From positions 38,598,559 through 38,662,558 of the forward strand of contig OZ035998.1 of NCBI GenBank assembly GCA_964035015.1: 64,000 nt of DNA, in the 5' to 3' direction. The position numbers and the translations under genes are program-made. Of the stretch, positions 38,911 to 53,900 are shown one piece after another. The notes beneath the pieces are model-generated. The model made no database searches and was not told the origin of the DNA. It saw nothing but the letters and a program-made list of their open reading frames with translations. The DNA is from Corallium rubrum (taxonomy: Eukaryota > Cnidaria > Anthozoa > Scleralcyonacea > Coralliidae). Within the stretch, counting starts at the first letter, position 1; every line of letters starts with the position of its first letter.

Positions 38911-41900
38911 ATGAGTGATAGACGAAAAAAGCCAAGAATGATGGACGACTCGGATGATATTATTACCTTGAGGTTACTGATGAATGGAAAGGTTAGACTT
39001 TTCTTCGTTTTATGTAATATTAAAATGATACTAAGCCTAACAAACGTTCTACAATAGACCAAGATATTTTATAGATTCCAGCTTGTCAATATTTGTAAGA
39101 AACCGAACTCAGATGGTTATCATGGTTTTATTGCTCATGACAATGTTCTTATCATTGACTTAAATTAAACCTATTAGATTCTCTCCCTATCTATCCTGGT
39201 CTGTTTGTACAGGTTGTAAATTACGCCACATATTGTTATTTTGCATTATTACATATCTATTACCCCATATGAAGGAGTTCCATAATGTTGAAGACAGCCT
39301 TTGGAATACTGTTAATTAATTGAATAACTGTAAAATATGCTGTAAATGCCACATGAAGCTTTTCATGCCCCTCTAAGGCAATTAGTCATCCTTCTTGTAT
39401 GGTTGCTCAATCGGAGATTGTGGTCCAGCTTTGGATTAGCTAGAAAGATAAAATGTGCTTTCATTAGTGCCTAGAATTCGTGCTATAGGCCTAAATGCCA
39501 GTCTCAACTAAACTTTTCATTTTATGGACCTACAGTGTTGTATTTCACTCATTATATAATTATACATGTAAGTGCATGAAGTGCATCTTTCATGTCATGT
39601 GGCTCTTCAACTGAGTTGTTGTTCAAGTTAGAATGGTTTACCCTGAAATTGTTTCTTAATATATATTATTTTACTGTTCTTCAAGGCTTTTGTTTAACTT
39701 CACAGGTATATTATATATATTTTATATATTATTAACATTTTATCAAAACAATGCTGATTTGAAGAAAAACCTTGAAAGAACAAATTCAAAAATTATGTGT
39801 TGTTGTGTAAATACTCTTGAGGGTCCACATTAGGGTTCTTTCCTGATCCGATCCTGACCAACAACATCTTTGTTGTTTAGAAATCTAAAATCCTGTTGTT
39901 TATTATCTTCATATTTTCTGAATCACAAAAGTGTTCAGTGTTTCTCAGATCCTGAATTTGCCATAACAAATGTTCCTTGAAAAAGGGCAAATAACTTCTT
40001 TATTGAATGTAATTGAAATTTGTTAACGTGTATATTTCCTTAAATCTATATTGAGATGCAGGGGTTCCAACCAGCATAATTGCATTTCAGATTTTGAGGA
40101 TGTTTTGATCATTAAAAAATAATAATATTTCAAATGAGGAACATCCTCAAAATCTGGAAGTCATTTATGATGGTGAGGAAACAGTGAGGAAACAAAATAA
40201 TCTTCAAATTCTGTTAACAGGATACAGAGATTGAGGAACACTTCACAATCATAAATCATCAAATTCGTTCTTAAATCATCTAATTCATTCTTAATTAATA
40301 TACATGAAGAACCCCAAATGTTCCTCAATCTTAGGTTCTTAACAGATGTTCCTCAGTATCTAAGGTCTTCAGATCGCACTTTTTTCCAGGTCTCACTCAG
40401 CACAACGCAATACCCTGAAATTCACCTATTCCATGGTGTGTAAATGTAACAGCTATAACATGTACTTGTGCAAGTGTTGGTATTAAATTACTATAGATGT
40501 ACTCTTTTATTCTCATAGTAGTCATGAGATGGTAATTGTATCAGTAAAACCTGAAATGTAGGTGATTTGCCTATTAAATGCTTGTGGGGTTTGATGTGTT
40601 AATGTATATGACAGTGGGAGATATCCACTTGTAGGATTTTGATCAAGTGTTTTTTCCAAACTACATGTAAATGCCTGCAATCATGATAATAGCAATATTT
40701 TCCTAATCAGAAGAACTCAAGAAAGGGCAGGCATGGATGGATGACTGGTACATGTAAATGATGCATTTTATGCTGGACACACATACAGTAGATACAGTAC
40801 ATAATGTACATGTAATTTGCTTGTCAGTGATCATCACTAATTTTGAATTAGCCAACTGAGGCCTGCCACCTGCCTTTTTAACATTTTCAATGTTTTGTGC
40901 TGCTTACATGCATGCACTGTATATACTACTTTTTCTTGGCACACGTCTTTCCATACGTCTTTGCACACGTCATTCCGTTGCACACGTCTTTGCGCACATC
41001 TTGGCACACGTCTTTCCCTACATCTTGGCACACGTCTTGGCGTACATCTTGGCACACGTCTTTCCGTACGTCTTGACACACGTCTTTCCGTTGCACATGT
41101 CTTGGCACACGTCTTTGCGCACATCTTGGCACACGTCTTTCCCTACATCTTGGCACACGTCTTGGCACACGTCTTTCCGTACGTCTTGACACACGTCTTT
41201 CCGTTGCACATGTCTTGGCACACGTCTTGGCACACGTCTTTGCGCACATCTTGGCACACGTCTTTCCTTACGTCTTGGCACACGTTTTTCCCTACGTCTT
41301 GTGACACGTCTTTTCTTTGCGCACGTCTTGACACACGTCTTTTCTGTGCGCACGTCTTGGTACACGCCTTTCCCTATGTCTTGGCGCACGTCTTGGCACA
41401 CAACTTTGCACCTGTCTTGGCGCACATCTTGGCACACGTCTTTCCCTACGTCTTGGCACACGTCTTTGCGCACGTCTTTACGTTTTTACACGCACGTTTT
41501 TGCACATGCGTCTTTGCGTACATCTAATTTATAAAGAATGAAATGCAATAGCGTTTGAGTGAGATGCGATCGCGTTTGCCGTTTAGCTTATTATGCTTTG
41601 TTATTCCTGGCAGCTTTTCATATTTTTGCATGTTATGAGTTTAATTTTGCACAACGGTATTTTGCACGCCACTCACTGCATATCTAGACTGTCCAAGGAA
41701 TTTTGTTTCTTGGATGGGTAAATGTCTTGGTAAAGTGCAAAACTAACATTTTATTACCTTTATTATTTTGATTGCAGGAAGCTGGTACATTGATTGGGAA
41801 AGTAAGCCAGTTTTTGTACTTTAAGTCAGTTTTATGCCTGAATAGATAAATAAGTATAGGTAATCATATGATAGCGAGTACAATTAAGGATTTACACTAC

Positions 41901-44900
41901 AAGAGATATTTGAAAATTTTGCCAAAATTGCACAAGCTGTTAGGCGAGTGCAATTTGGCATAATTCTCAAATATCACGAGTAGTGTAAATCCTTAATTGT
42001 ACGAGCAAAATCATATGATTACTCATTTATTATATGCATGACAAAATTACGACACGTACGCTTCGTACTCACTCGCTCACTCACTCACTCACTCACTCAC
42101 TCACTCACTCACTCACTCACTCACTCACTCACTCACTCACTCACTCACTCACTCACTCACTCACTCACTCACTCACTCACTCACTCACGCCTTTAAAAAC
42201 ATCTTGTTTCATTACTTGACAAGAAACATTTTCACTCTGGGTGTTCTCTATACTCATTTCAAAATATTTACATGGAATTTTTAGTTCATAGTGTACCACA
42301 AGCCGTTGGAAATATGAAAACTTTCCATTGCAGATTTGGCCACCATTTTGAATTTTATTGTCAACATCATTCCCAGGGCCTTGGGAGCAGTACAATTAAT
42401 ACAGACTTACAATTAATAAAATAATTGTACTCCTCTCAACCAATCAGATTGTAGTAATTTTGTCATGCATATAATAATACATGTAATAATTTGAACACAA
42501 TTTATTAAGATCAATGTTATTATAAGTTTGTACAGTATATATATACTGAACTACAAATCATTAAATGGAATGAGTCCAAAGAGAATCTACTGTTTTATAT
42601 TTTTGAATTGATTTTTTTGAATTATTTGAATATTGAGAACGACGTAACGATACAAATTAATTTGTAATTTTATTGTTTATTTTAAAGGGAGGAACAACAA
42701 TTTCAACTTTACGACAATCTGTGAGTAAACATTATTTGGTAGCTTATATTATTGTCATATTTAATCTCATGTAGTGTACATGATGTATTTCTGTGAAGTA
42801 TATGTTTAGCAAGTTGACAGACTGAAAAGACTGTAAAGATTGAAAGTTGAAGTTTGTTTAATTTGTCTTTTTAGAGTGGTGCCATCATTAATATTAGTGA
42901 TAATTCCACAAAAGAAAGGTATTAAACGAAGTATATTGAAATTAGAATAGTCATTGTTAAAACTTGATCAAAAAACTTTGATCTTCATTGATTGTAGTAG
43001 AATAAAAATCTAAACAATACTATGTATTATAGATCCACAATTATGCGAATATTAGTCTTCATGAACAGTTCAGTACAGGTGGTCTAATGTTACATGTAAT
43101 GTAGTCTTGACGGGATGTTTAGAAAGTTCGTTCCCAAGTTCGCAAGTTCGTTTTGAACTACGCATTTGATTTGGTATTTAGTTACCAGTAGCTAATCAAA
43201 TTACGTGAAGATCGAAACGAACTTTGCGAACGTCCGAACAAACTTCCAAACCTTTCTGTCAAAACTAACCTGAACTGACTGTAAAAGAGTGGAGAATAAC
43301 TGAGTACTGTTTAGATTTTCATTTTATGGTCAAAGTTTTTGATAGAAATATCTTACAAATAGTTTTAAATTTAACTGTTTTCAATTTAAATGTTTTTACG
43401 AATTTAAAACGACAAAACATTTTTAATAAGTTTTAACAAAAAAATTATATTACTCTACATGTATTTCAATTAAATTACAGTACAGAGTAAGACCAAAAGT
43501 TTGTCATATACACTTCAAATCAAATTGCGTTTGAATTTGCACTTAAGCAAGCGCTATGGTTCTCCGCGATTTGTGAAGCGTAACGCGATTGTGTTTTTTT
43601 TTAATTGTGGTTACACTATGAAATGTGATCGCCTATGACCGATTAGTTAAAAATAGGTGCACAATGCGTGTATGTGTCTACTTCTGCTGCGAGTAATTTG
43701 GATATCAACAGATCTAGAAGAAAGGACAAACAAGGGGTGAAAATATGTGAAAAGAAAACAGAAGATTTTAGAAAACTTGCTAATGTATAGAATGTTTTTC
43801 TTTTAAAGTTAAAAAGTACAAAATTGAATTATTGTTTCTAACAGGATTGTCTCAGTTACTGGAGCTTTGGAAAGTGTTCTCAAGGCTTTCAAATTGATTG
43901 GTAAAACACTAGAGGAGGTAAATATGGGGACTTAGTAATTCCAATATTGCAAGTCTGCAGTATTATTGTTTCTATTAAGAATATTAGTAAGTTATATAAA
44001 AAGTAAAATCAAAGTAGTAAAATCACGTTTTCTCTCTGACGGAGGACCTTCGCTCGAAACGTTAGACTCCTACGTTCCCTGTTTCGGCAGTATATTCAAC
44101 CTTACTATATTTCTATATGTAAGACGTAAATATGTAAAAATTGTATATGACGTACTGCACTTACAGTTGATTTCGCAACACACGGCGGTAAAGTAATGTG
44201 AAATCAACTGTAAAATTGCTATTGTTAAGTAGTATAGATATTGTGGTTACTTTAAACTAATTCTGTAATTCAACCTAATACTTTATATCCAATGTATTTT
44301 ACACTATTTTCTGCCTTTTAATTGGCATCTAACTCTGTCTTAATCATCGCTGATTATTTTACTTGTCAAGATATCAATGGGAGAAAGAGAGTAACTATAT
44401 TAACTACTGTGAATTTTTGGTACCTGATTTTAAAACCGGAAAAAGAAATTTTATTTATGGTACTGTAAGTGTAATGTCATGCCAGAGTAATAGGCATTTT
44501 GACAATATTACACAGTTTATAAATAAGTTTTGTGGAAACACCACGTAAAATATTTCTTTGCTAAGCTTTCGACCTGTTGACTCAGGCCTTCATCAGAGCA
44601 ATGACAACAAGTTGATGGCTCACGTCATTTATAAACTAAGCAACTGATCAATTAAATCACGTAAGAATACAATGGTGTATCACGTTATTTTTATTAATTA
44701 GAAAACAAAATCAAGAATGTTCTCCGAATAGTGCACACCACGTGCTGTTTAATGGCTGTCCTTCCTGAGAAATAGTGCTATGTTTTGCAATCTCAATAGA
44801 CTTCCTTGTTCTTCGCGTAAAGTATTGCTTGTCGCTGGCTAAGAGTGACGACTCTTCCCACTTAACACGATGGTCATACTTTCAAGCGTGTTAGGCAACA

Positions 44901-47900
44901 GCAGATTCATCTTGTTGGGCTTCAATGCAACATGTCTTGTGCTCCTTCAGGCGAGTTGAGAGAGATTTCTTCCCGTTTCCTCGATGTAAACCAAGCCACA
45001 CTCACACGGAATGCGATACACTCCAGGCTTAGATAAGCTATCCACCTCAAAAGTACATTGAACAATTTGTGTTGACTACTTTGAAATACCTTCATATACC
45101 AGCACGATTTAGAATCCTCTCAATTTTGTGGGATGCTGGTCCGATGTACGGAAGAGAAACTGAAGGTGGTTCTTGCTGGGACTGAGTATTCAGCTCCAGA
45201 CAGGCCGAAAGCTTAGCAAAGAAATATTTTACGTTCGCCATGAAAACTTTCAAAGAATTAATTACACAGTTTGTTCATCAGTAGAAGTTTCAACTTAAAT
45301 CCAAAAACTATTATTGGCATTAAACAATTTTTTGTATGATATGAGTCTAATTATATGATACTGTATTTCTTCAAATATCAAGGACTGATAAATTAAACAA
45401 TAACTCGAATATTAATGGTCATTGACATTGTATGGGCTTTACAGTAATTACCTGAGTCTGTATACAGTCAGAATTCAGAAATCTAGTCTTGTCTTAGGGG
45501 TTTTCCTAGGTGAAAAATATTTCTTGGTGTTAACCAGAATAAAATACTGAAATGAAATTCAGCATTATATTTGAATATTAGATTAAGACAAGAAGAACGG
45601 AAATAGTTTTCACTATAGTGCAAAGACTATTGTGTGAATGGTTTAAGACCCGGTTCAAATTGAAGTGTGGCTTTTTTTTTTCTGTTTAAGCTTAACAGCA
45701 TGTTCTCTTTTTAGACCAGTGACTCTTAACCTTTTTTGGGGCATCCCCCCTTTTATTACCAACCACACCTTTCTGTCCATATTCCCACCCACACCAATCT
45801 CCCTTCCCTCCGCCTTTTGATGACATGGCCAGTTGCTGTTATTAATCTGCTATACCATGTACAACTGTCAAGATATTTTGAAATGTTAATGTGAGTAATT
45901 TTCTACATGTACTGTAATTAGTATAATATCTATCTTCAATAGGACTGCATGTTGCAAGAACTTGATTCGTTATTCAATATTGTTTGAAATTTACATAAAT
46001 CAGCGTGCAGATCAGTATTTACTATTGTACAATTGTGGTTGTATTAAATTTACAGTTACTGTAATAGTGTAATATATCTATTATGTATATATTTTATGTA
46101 TACTCACTTTCCATAACAGGCTTCTTGCAACATCCATTGTAGTTTTTGCAACAGGTTTCGGTTAGGCTATAGAATGACTTGAGTTCACCTGGAGGCTAGA
46201 GCCAAGGACAAGGTTGCCAGATAGCATGGATCTGAATAACCCAAATTCACCTCTCAGTTAACCTAATTGTTTTGGTTTATTAGAACTACTAGAATATTGC
46301 CAAATGATGAGTATATGATCTCGTTTTCCCGACTATCAACTTGTTTTCCAAAAACATGTATTTTCGTGAAAAATATTAGAAGTTCATGGCGATAAATCGT
46401 TAGACACTGGCAAATCCCACCACGATGTTGAAATACGTTTTCGGCCCTGATTTGGTGGTCGTAATTAGTAAAAAAAAAGAGAGTAAAAAGTCTGACTTTT
46501 GTAAAATAAGATACTAAACTCTGTTCCATAATAACAGTCACGTGTACTCCGTACGTATATAGGCTTTTGGTTAAAGCAGCTGTTTTGTTGTATTCGATTG
46601 TTGATTATACATTCAAAAAGTCATTAGTAATCGTGAATAAAGAACAAACAAAAGAAGTCCATGATTAATAATGTCTATGTATTTGTGATAAATACACGCG
46701 CTTACACTTTTCGATAAACTTCTTGCTGGATTTAAGACTTGCACAAGGTCAATCTTCAAAAGTTTACTTTTACATCAATGAATCACGAAATGGCACGTTT
46801 TTAACGCCTTTCAATAAACGCGCAGTTCGTGTCTTAGGGGCCGAATACATGGGGAAATTTCAGCCCGGGATGAGATTTCAGCCCGGCTACTGGGGGATGG
46901 AAAAGAGGGAGTGAATGTTTTGAATAAGAAACACGAAGTGTGGAATATAGAAAGTGCCTTGTGAAAAGCGATAAAGAAGTAATAAATATGGTTTATTTGA
47001 AATACACATCAATACGTATCTACAGTGTTGATTTCTTATAGCAAAAGTAATTGTGTAGAATTGTACCAGTGTGTGATATACGATGGTCTTTCTGCTCTGT
47101 TGCTTGTTTTTCGTGCAGTGAGGCTTGGACCGTACAATGCAGTGTGGACATGGGACACTAATTGAACTGCTTTGTTTCTTCTATTGGTACAAATTCTTCT
47201 ATCCGTACAACTTTATTTGCATCTGGTACTCAGCGCTGTATTCTGAGTTCAGTGCTGAATATAGTAAATTGTACTAAAAAGAGGTCCGTAAAGTGTACGG
47301 GCATGCGCTCAATCGAAACAGATGGCGGCTGTTTCCGAAGAGTTAAAGAATATTTGACATGCCAACTTATATAGTTAGTAGGTAACAATTTTCCTACTAA
47401 TTTAAGTATCCTGACAGTTCTGTGTTTTGCTGTTTCCACGAGCACTTACCAACCCAAATAGATTCTGGGAAGAGTTCATGAATATTTGACATGCCAACTT
47501 GAATAATTAGTAGGTTACAATTTTCCTACTAATTTAAGTATCCTGACAGTTCTGTGTTTTGCTGTTTCTACGAGCACTTACCAACCCAAATAGATTCTGG
47601 GAAGAGTTAATGAATATTTGACATGCCAACTTGAATAATTAGTAGGTTACAATTTTCCTACTAATTTAAGTATCCTGACAGTTCTGTGTTTTAATGCTTT
47701 TTGAGATTTAGTTTCTGTTGCACGCAAAGGAATAAGGTGAAAATTACATGCCGCCATATTTTTGGCTGCAGTGGACTACATTTACTGCAATTAGAAATAA
47801 AACAATGCTTTTAGTAGCGTCATACTGCGTGTTTTCGTGTGAAAACATAAAATATAAATTGGTAAGTAGAGCATGTGTTTTTTTCACTTTTGTTATGAAA

Positions 47901-50900
47901 TTAAAGTGGATGTTTTTGTTTTGAAACTTTTTAGAACTTATTTAACAACGATACATCATCTAACACGAACCTGCTATTTCAACTGGTAATTCCCTCCGGT
48001 CAATGTGGATCATTAATTGGAACTGGAGGATCAAAGATTAAATCAATCCGTGAGGTAATAAGATCGCAAATCTTATTTTAGTCGGATTTTAATATTTTGA
48101 GTATCGGTGGTTTTCCATAGCATGACGATTTTTTAAATAGATTTTAGAATATTTAACAATTAGAAGACTAGCCCGAGTTGTCTATGAGCTGATAGTCGAC
48201 GAGGTGCAGCCGATAGGCAACGAGGACGAAACAAACTGAAACCTCAGCAAAACGGGAGTTTTCTGCCATTGTTTTGCATGTAAAACTTGACTCTTTCGCC
48301 ACAAATAGTATATAACTTAGCCAATCAGAATGCAGCATTTGTAATACACTACTAGTTGGCTTATACTAATCGTTATATCTGATGCAAATGACAGACATAC
48401 ATGTCCGTACACGGACAACCCTCGCGACAGCCAAAACATCTTTGGACAAACAACCAAAGCCTTGTTTGTTCTCGGCGTACAGACACGAAGAAGAGACATG
48501 AACGGCTTCATTATAGAGCTTGAACAGGATTTAGTTTTGATATTTAAGAAATAGAAAGCAATTTCCCGGTTTTGGTTCTGGTGAAGAAATAGACCAATAT
48601 AGGCATTATTGACAAATGGCCGACAATTTAATAATATTTTATACGCATGCATATTTAACAATTATTCACCGAAGTGGAGGTGAATAGTTCTGGATATTCA
48701 CCGAGTCGCGAAGCTGCGAGGTGAATATCTACACTATTCACCGACAATGAGGTGAATAATTGTTTTAGCATATACCTCATAAATGAAATGACAAGTTTAA
48801 CATTCTTATACTTTTCGATATTTTTATACAAGATGTGTCAATAGACACGGCCTCTAGCAACTTGTTGTACTCGATATATGTCGACAAAACGGTTTTTACA
48901 ACTTTTGAATATATTAATAGCCAGAAAATTGTAAAGAAACGTACCTGTGGACACTCTTCTACTTCATTTTGTTGACTTTTCTCGTTATTCTACCACATCA
49001 GCTTTGTTTATCAACAAAATCTCCTGCTTCGGTAAGCAAAGCACAAAGCAAAACTAGCCGCCATTTTGTTTTGCCCGCAGGTGAATAGTGCAGGATATCC
49101 CGAGCTAGAGGAACCAATCAGATTGCGTGAAAAGCACTATTCACCTGCGAGGTATATGCTAAAAGTTGTTATTCTCTATGATTTCGTTTTGATGTACGAA
49201 ACTCTCGAAAAAAAATTTATTCTAAAGGGCTCATTTGTGTGTGCGCATAAAAGAATATTAAATTATGACTTAGTTTGCTTCTTTTATTATTTGTCTAGTT
49301 GCTTTGAATGTTATAAATAATTAACGTGATATTTTTGTCTTTCTTTAGACATCTGGAGCTTTCATTCAGGTGATGTATAATTTTGACATTGTTTCTAGTG
49401 GCGCAGGCGCGATATTGATATAGGCATAACAATATCAAATATAATCCGACTGTCCTCTCATAACATATTATTTTTGGATTTTGAAAATACATTAATTATT
49501 AAACTTTAATTCCTTTTTTACATGATGGAATATCGCTATATCCTATTTCTAATTGCCAACAATAATCGTTCGACTGATTCTATTTTTTTTCTGACTCATT
49601 TCAGATTGCTAGTGATACTTTGCCGATGTCATCAGAAAGAATGATAACAATATCTGGTAATGTTTCGTGAATTTTTCAATTGATTGATTTGATGTGATGT
49701 CGTTAACATTTTAAAATCTAAGTTATAAACCTTCAAATTGGTCGTTGTTGGAAGTTTTCGTCCAAAAATTTTAGGTGGATACGACTACTCTTTCCTGAGT
49801 TACAGAGTTTTAAGTAATATTTACTGAACATGAGCAGCAGTGGTTTATCAGATTTAAAACACGAGCGCAATTTTAATCAGAAAATGGTCAACTCAAAATG
49901 GCTTAGACGTGACTTTCAAAGTTTAACTAAGCATAATATATTTCAAATTATTTGAAAGAAATGAACACAGCCTTTGAAAACTATGGCATGCCGACAAAAG
50001 TATTAACAAAATTTCAAAAACGCATTAATAATTCATGAGGAAAACACAAAGGAAATCAGTACCATGTCCGTGGTTTTATATCTGATAAAGAAACCTCCTG
50101 ATTTACATAAACTTTGGCTTTGATTTTCTCGACTTAGACAACGTTATTTTTCAAACTTATTACGCCAATGAACTTACCAAATGGGTCGTTTTTGAAGCTA
50201 TTTAAAACATGCGCAGTACGTGTTTTATCAGATCTAAAACACTCGGCTATCGCCACCATGTTAGTTGTCTACAATGGTCAATCAACATGGCGTCCCCATG
50301 TTAATCAAGCGAATATTTGACATTTTAGTTTCTTTATAGTTCAGTCAGTAAAAGCCTTTATCACTTCCACATTTTTACTCGGTAAATTTTTGTCTATGCG
50401 CAGTATAGAAATTATTCCACTAAAATCAGCAAAAAAGAAACAGTTGTGAAAAAGATCTATAAGACGGAATAATAAAATGCTGCATGCATGTGTACTGTAC
50501 ATGACTGACATTGGCTGTACTGTTATTAATCAACTTTACTTGAAATTTTCCAGTTGAAAACATTTTCTCAATCAATGATCCTGACGTGTATATGATATTT
50601 CGTTACGTTTAGGCAAACAGGACAGTATCTATTCGTGTGTAAAGGATATTTGCGAGATAATGATTGAGGTAAGTCAGTCATATTTGATCATGTTGTTTTC
50701 TTCCATTTTTTTGAATAATTTTTGAAAGCTGGGACAAAATAACTCGTTTATACTCAGTGTTGCAAGTAATCAACTATAATACACAGTGTCAGTGGTAATA
50801 ATGTGATATATACTATGTTTACTTCGTTGCTTTTTTTAAATATATAAATTATACTACAGTACCTATATATTCCCTCTTTGCCAGCCTTCTTTACGATCAC

Positions 50901-53900
50901 TTTGACTTACATCAGACGATTGTACTTGCTGCAAATTTCGTGATGACATTTTCTCGTGGGAGAGAGGCTAAGCAACCATGTTCCCCCAATCTTTGCTTCT
51001 TCAATTACTGTTTCACGACATTCATTTTTTTGTTTCCAAGTAATTAATTTACCAAAATGACTAAAAGCCCTTTTCTTACAACCTCTAACCTACCCTTATT
51101 TCTTTGCTGAGAGAGAGGAAGAAAACTAGAAAAGAAGGTTCTGCTGTATTCGTGTTTGGCTTCGTCCAAGATCTAGGACGAAGTAACCCGTTTAAAACCC
51201 ATTTAACCGGTTCTTGTTCGAAGTAACCCGTTTAAAACCCGTTTAACCGGTTCTTGTTTTGTTTTGTTTTGTTTTGTTTTGTTTTCTGCTCTGATTTGGA
51301 CTGGGTTCGAGATTGTAACCAAGCAACTGACATGCATGCGCAATGGAAGCTATCCATTGAACTCTAAATAAACTGGAACGCTAACTCCATAAGACAGGCC
51401 CTATGATTGGGTGAAGTCAACTTCCGGGCGCTGGGGGTCGCCATTGCACGTCTGACGTCAACAGAACCTATGGGCACAATGAAAAACTGAAAACTCGCTG
51501 CAAAAAACAACCATTTTTCAGACCTAAAGTTTTTTATAGATGATAACGAAGAAGATAGTATGTATTGGGCTTATTGGCCTTGTACCTGAACAATTTCTAC
51601 ACACGAAAATGGATCGAGTCCGAAACTCGTACGGAAAATGCAGGTTTCTCTTATTTTTCTTTGTTATCTCAAACGTTTTAAAGTTGTCTTGCCAAGAATT
51701 AGTAATAAGATAATGCTAAATTATAGCTTTAACTCAAGTTTCAGTTGTGGAAATGCTAAATCTGACATTTTTCTTATACGAAGAGTAATTCCAGAGCTGT
51801 GATAACACACGGTAAAGTGCATTTTGGTTTTTTTTCCTACTGAAAATTGAGAAATTTTAAACCCAATTGTTTTTATAAACAACCTCTTCATTTTAAACCT
51901 GGGTTTCATATGTATTTTCTTTATATTTGTCCAAACCAATGGCAAGTTTGGTTGCGTATTGTTGACTTTCAATTGAGAGCTTATATTTTTACTGTTTTCC
52001 TTGTTTTTATTCGTCATGTCCTGATGTCAGTGTTCACGTACTCTACGGTATATTGGAATTTGATTTAAGCCTAAAAGTGGTTAACAAGTTTAGTTTTTCT
52101 TTGATTTCAAGCTGTTTTTGCAACCCAGTTCACCAAATTCAGCTTCATTTTCTCTCGGTTATACAGTAAAAGGGACTGGGGTTGACGTGCATGGCGGCCC
52201 CGATGTTGGCTTCAAAACGTGCAAGCGAGTTAGCGTTCCAGTTTATTTAGAGTTCAATGAAGCTGTCACTAATACAGCAGAGTCTTCTTTACTTCCTCTC
52301 TCTCAGCGAAGAAATAGCCGGAAAAGAAGGCTCTGCTCGCAGAGTACCTTTAACCTCTAACCACCATATTACTTCTACAAACTAGTTACATTTGGGCGTT
52401 AGTTTATCAGCATCCAAAATATTATGTTATATGCATATGTTATGCTTTGAATAGTTAAAGTCGCTTTAACCTTGTTGTTTGAACTGACGGGCCTGCGTAG
52501 CCGATGCTGGAGAAGGGAGTTGGGAGGGGAAACTAGCATTTCCGTTTTCTGAATTTATTATAATTTTTTTCAGTATCCTGCACGAGGTCACATAGTACCT
52601 TACTACCCTCAAAATGCGGGTAGGACTGGAGGTTCCTACTACAGTCAGGTATGGAAGAAAATAAATACAGATCAATTAATGTACGAACTTGTAGTGGGCC
52701 GAATGCTTCATACCACAACATGATTCCGACCTATAGTCGGCAATCAACATTTTCTACAAATTTGTTGACTTGATTTCTTTGATAATAAGCTACCGAGATT
52801 TGTTATATAATTGTCGCGTTTTTACATGTCAGTATAACCTTTTTCTTATGTATTTTAGCTATAACTTAAACTTTTGGTTGACGACATTCATTGCATTTTC
52901 ACATGCAGTTAGAATGATGTATAATAATATTACTTAGACCAACCGCAGCATATATATTTACTTTTTAAGAGGGGCAGTGAAGGATCAACACGATATTCTG
53001 GGGATAATTCAAGTAAGTGTACAAAATGGTACATTTATTTCAAATATTAACGCAATAAAATTTATTTAGCTACCTACACATAGGTTAACTATGTTGTGGG
53101 GTGTTTTTTTTTGAAAGATCGATCATACAATCGGTTTTGCTCTACACGGATAACCGATGAAACGGTGAAAATAAACATAGAAATTGAAATAAACTGTTTA
53201 TTAATGAAATAAACTATTTAATAATCTAGGAAACCAAGACGTATAAAGTATTGAATATTTTTACTTCGTTATTTTGATAGGAAGACGCAAGAGAAGTGAA
53301 GATTATGACGATTATATGTCAGATACTATGGCCATACCAAGTCAGGTAATATTATTTAGGTGGAAAATATATTACAACTAGAAATACATGAATGCAAAAA
53401 CCCCTCGCCCGCTTTTACATGCTTTTTTGAAACAAAAACCCCTGACTAAAATAAGCACTCCTGATTATACAGCCAATATAAAAACAAACAAATATAAAAA
53501 CAAATGATATTAAATCCTTGGGATATAAAATTATAGAATTTATGGGGTAGGAGGACAAAACTGATTTAAATCATTTAATGAAAGTTGAACATATCAAAGC
53601 AAAACTTAGATTTCATTATTAAATTCTGGTTGTAAAAAATATATTGTTTTTAGGAGGTTTCAAAAGGGATTATTTCTATCAAGCCTTTAAATGGCTTCTC
53701 TATGCATGTATATTTTGCAAAGGCAGAATTAAAAGTTGACAGCTCCAAAATTACATTTATAATAGAGTCTGAGATAAAAACAATTCAGTAGAATCGGATC
53801 CGGAAAGAAGTATTAAACAGACAACGTTTCAGCTGAAAATTTGGAATCACAGCCAAGAAAACCCGACAAAGCCCACGTCCAGCACGGTTAATATAAGGGT

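Larger units (their letters stand above)
43918..47934 (+). other. Long PCBP intron between KH1 and KH2 exons
   Basis: 4 kb with no supported coding exon. It contains the two retroelement pieces above and, at 45715-45760, CCAGTGACTCTTAACCTTTT, which resembles one terminus of a hAT element with no partner found. The 132-bp tandem repeat lies near its end. 46830-46900 has TTTCAGCCCGG motifs like those at 15.8 kb. Confidence 0.55.

Noticed and set aside
38609-38914. 101-codon plus frame with hydrophobic segments before PCBP exon
   Set aside because: It runs through the acceptor at 38907 into PCBP in another frame; no family similarity and no splice support.
40895-41527. 210-codon frame with HVLAHVF repeats
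   Set aside because: Minisatellite artefact, open on both strands, within a PCBP intron and without start or splice context.
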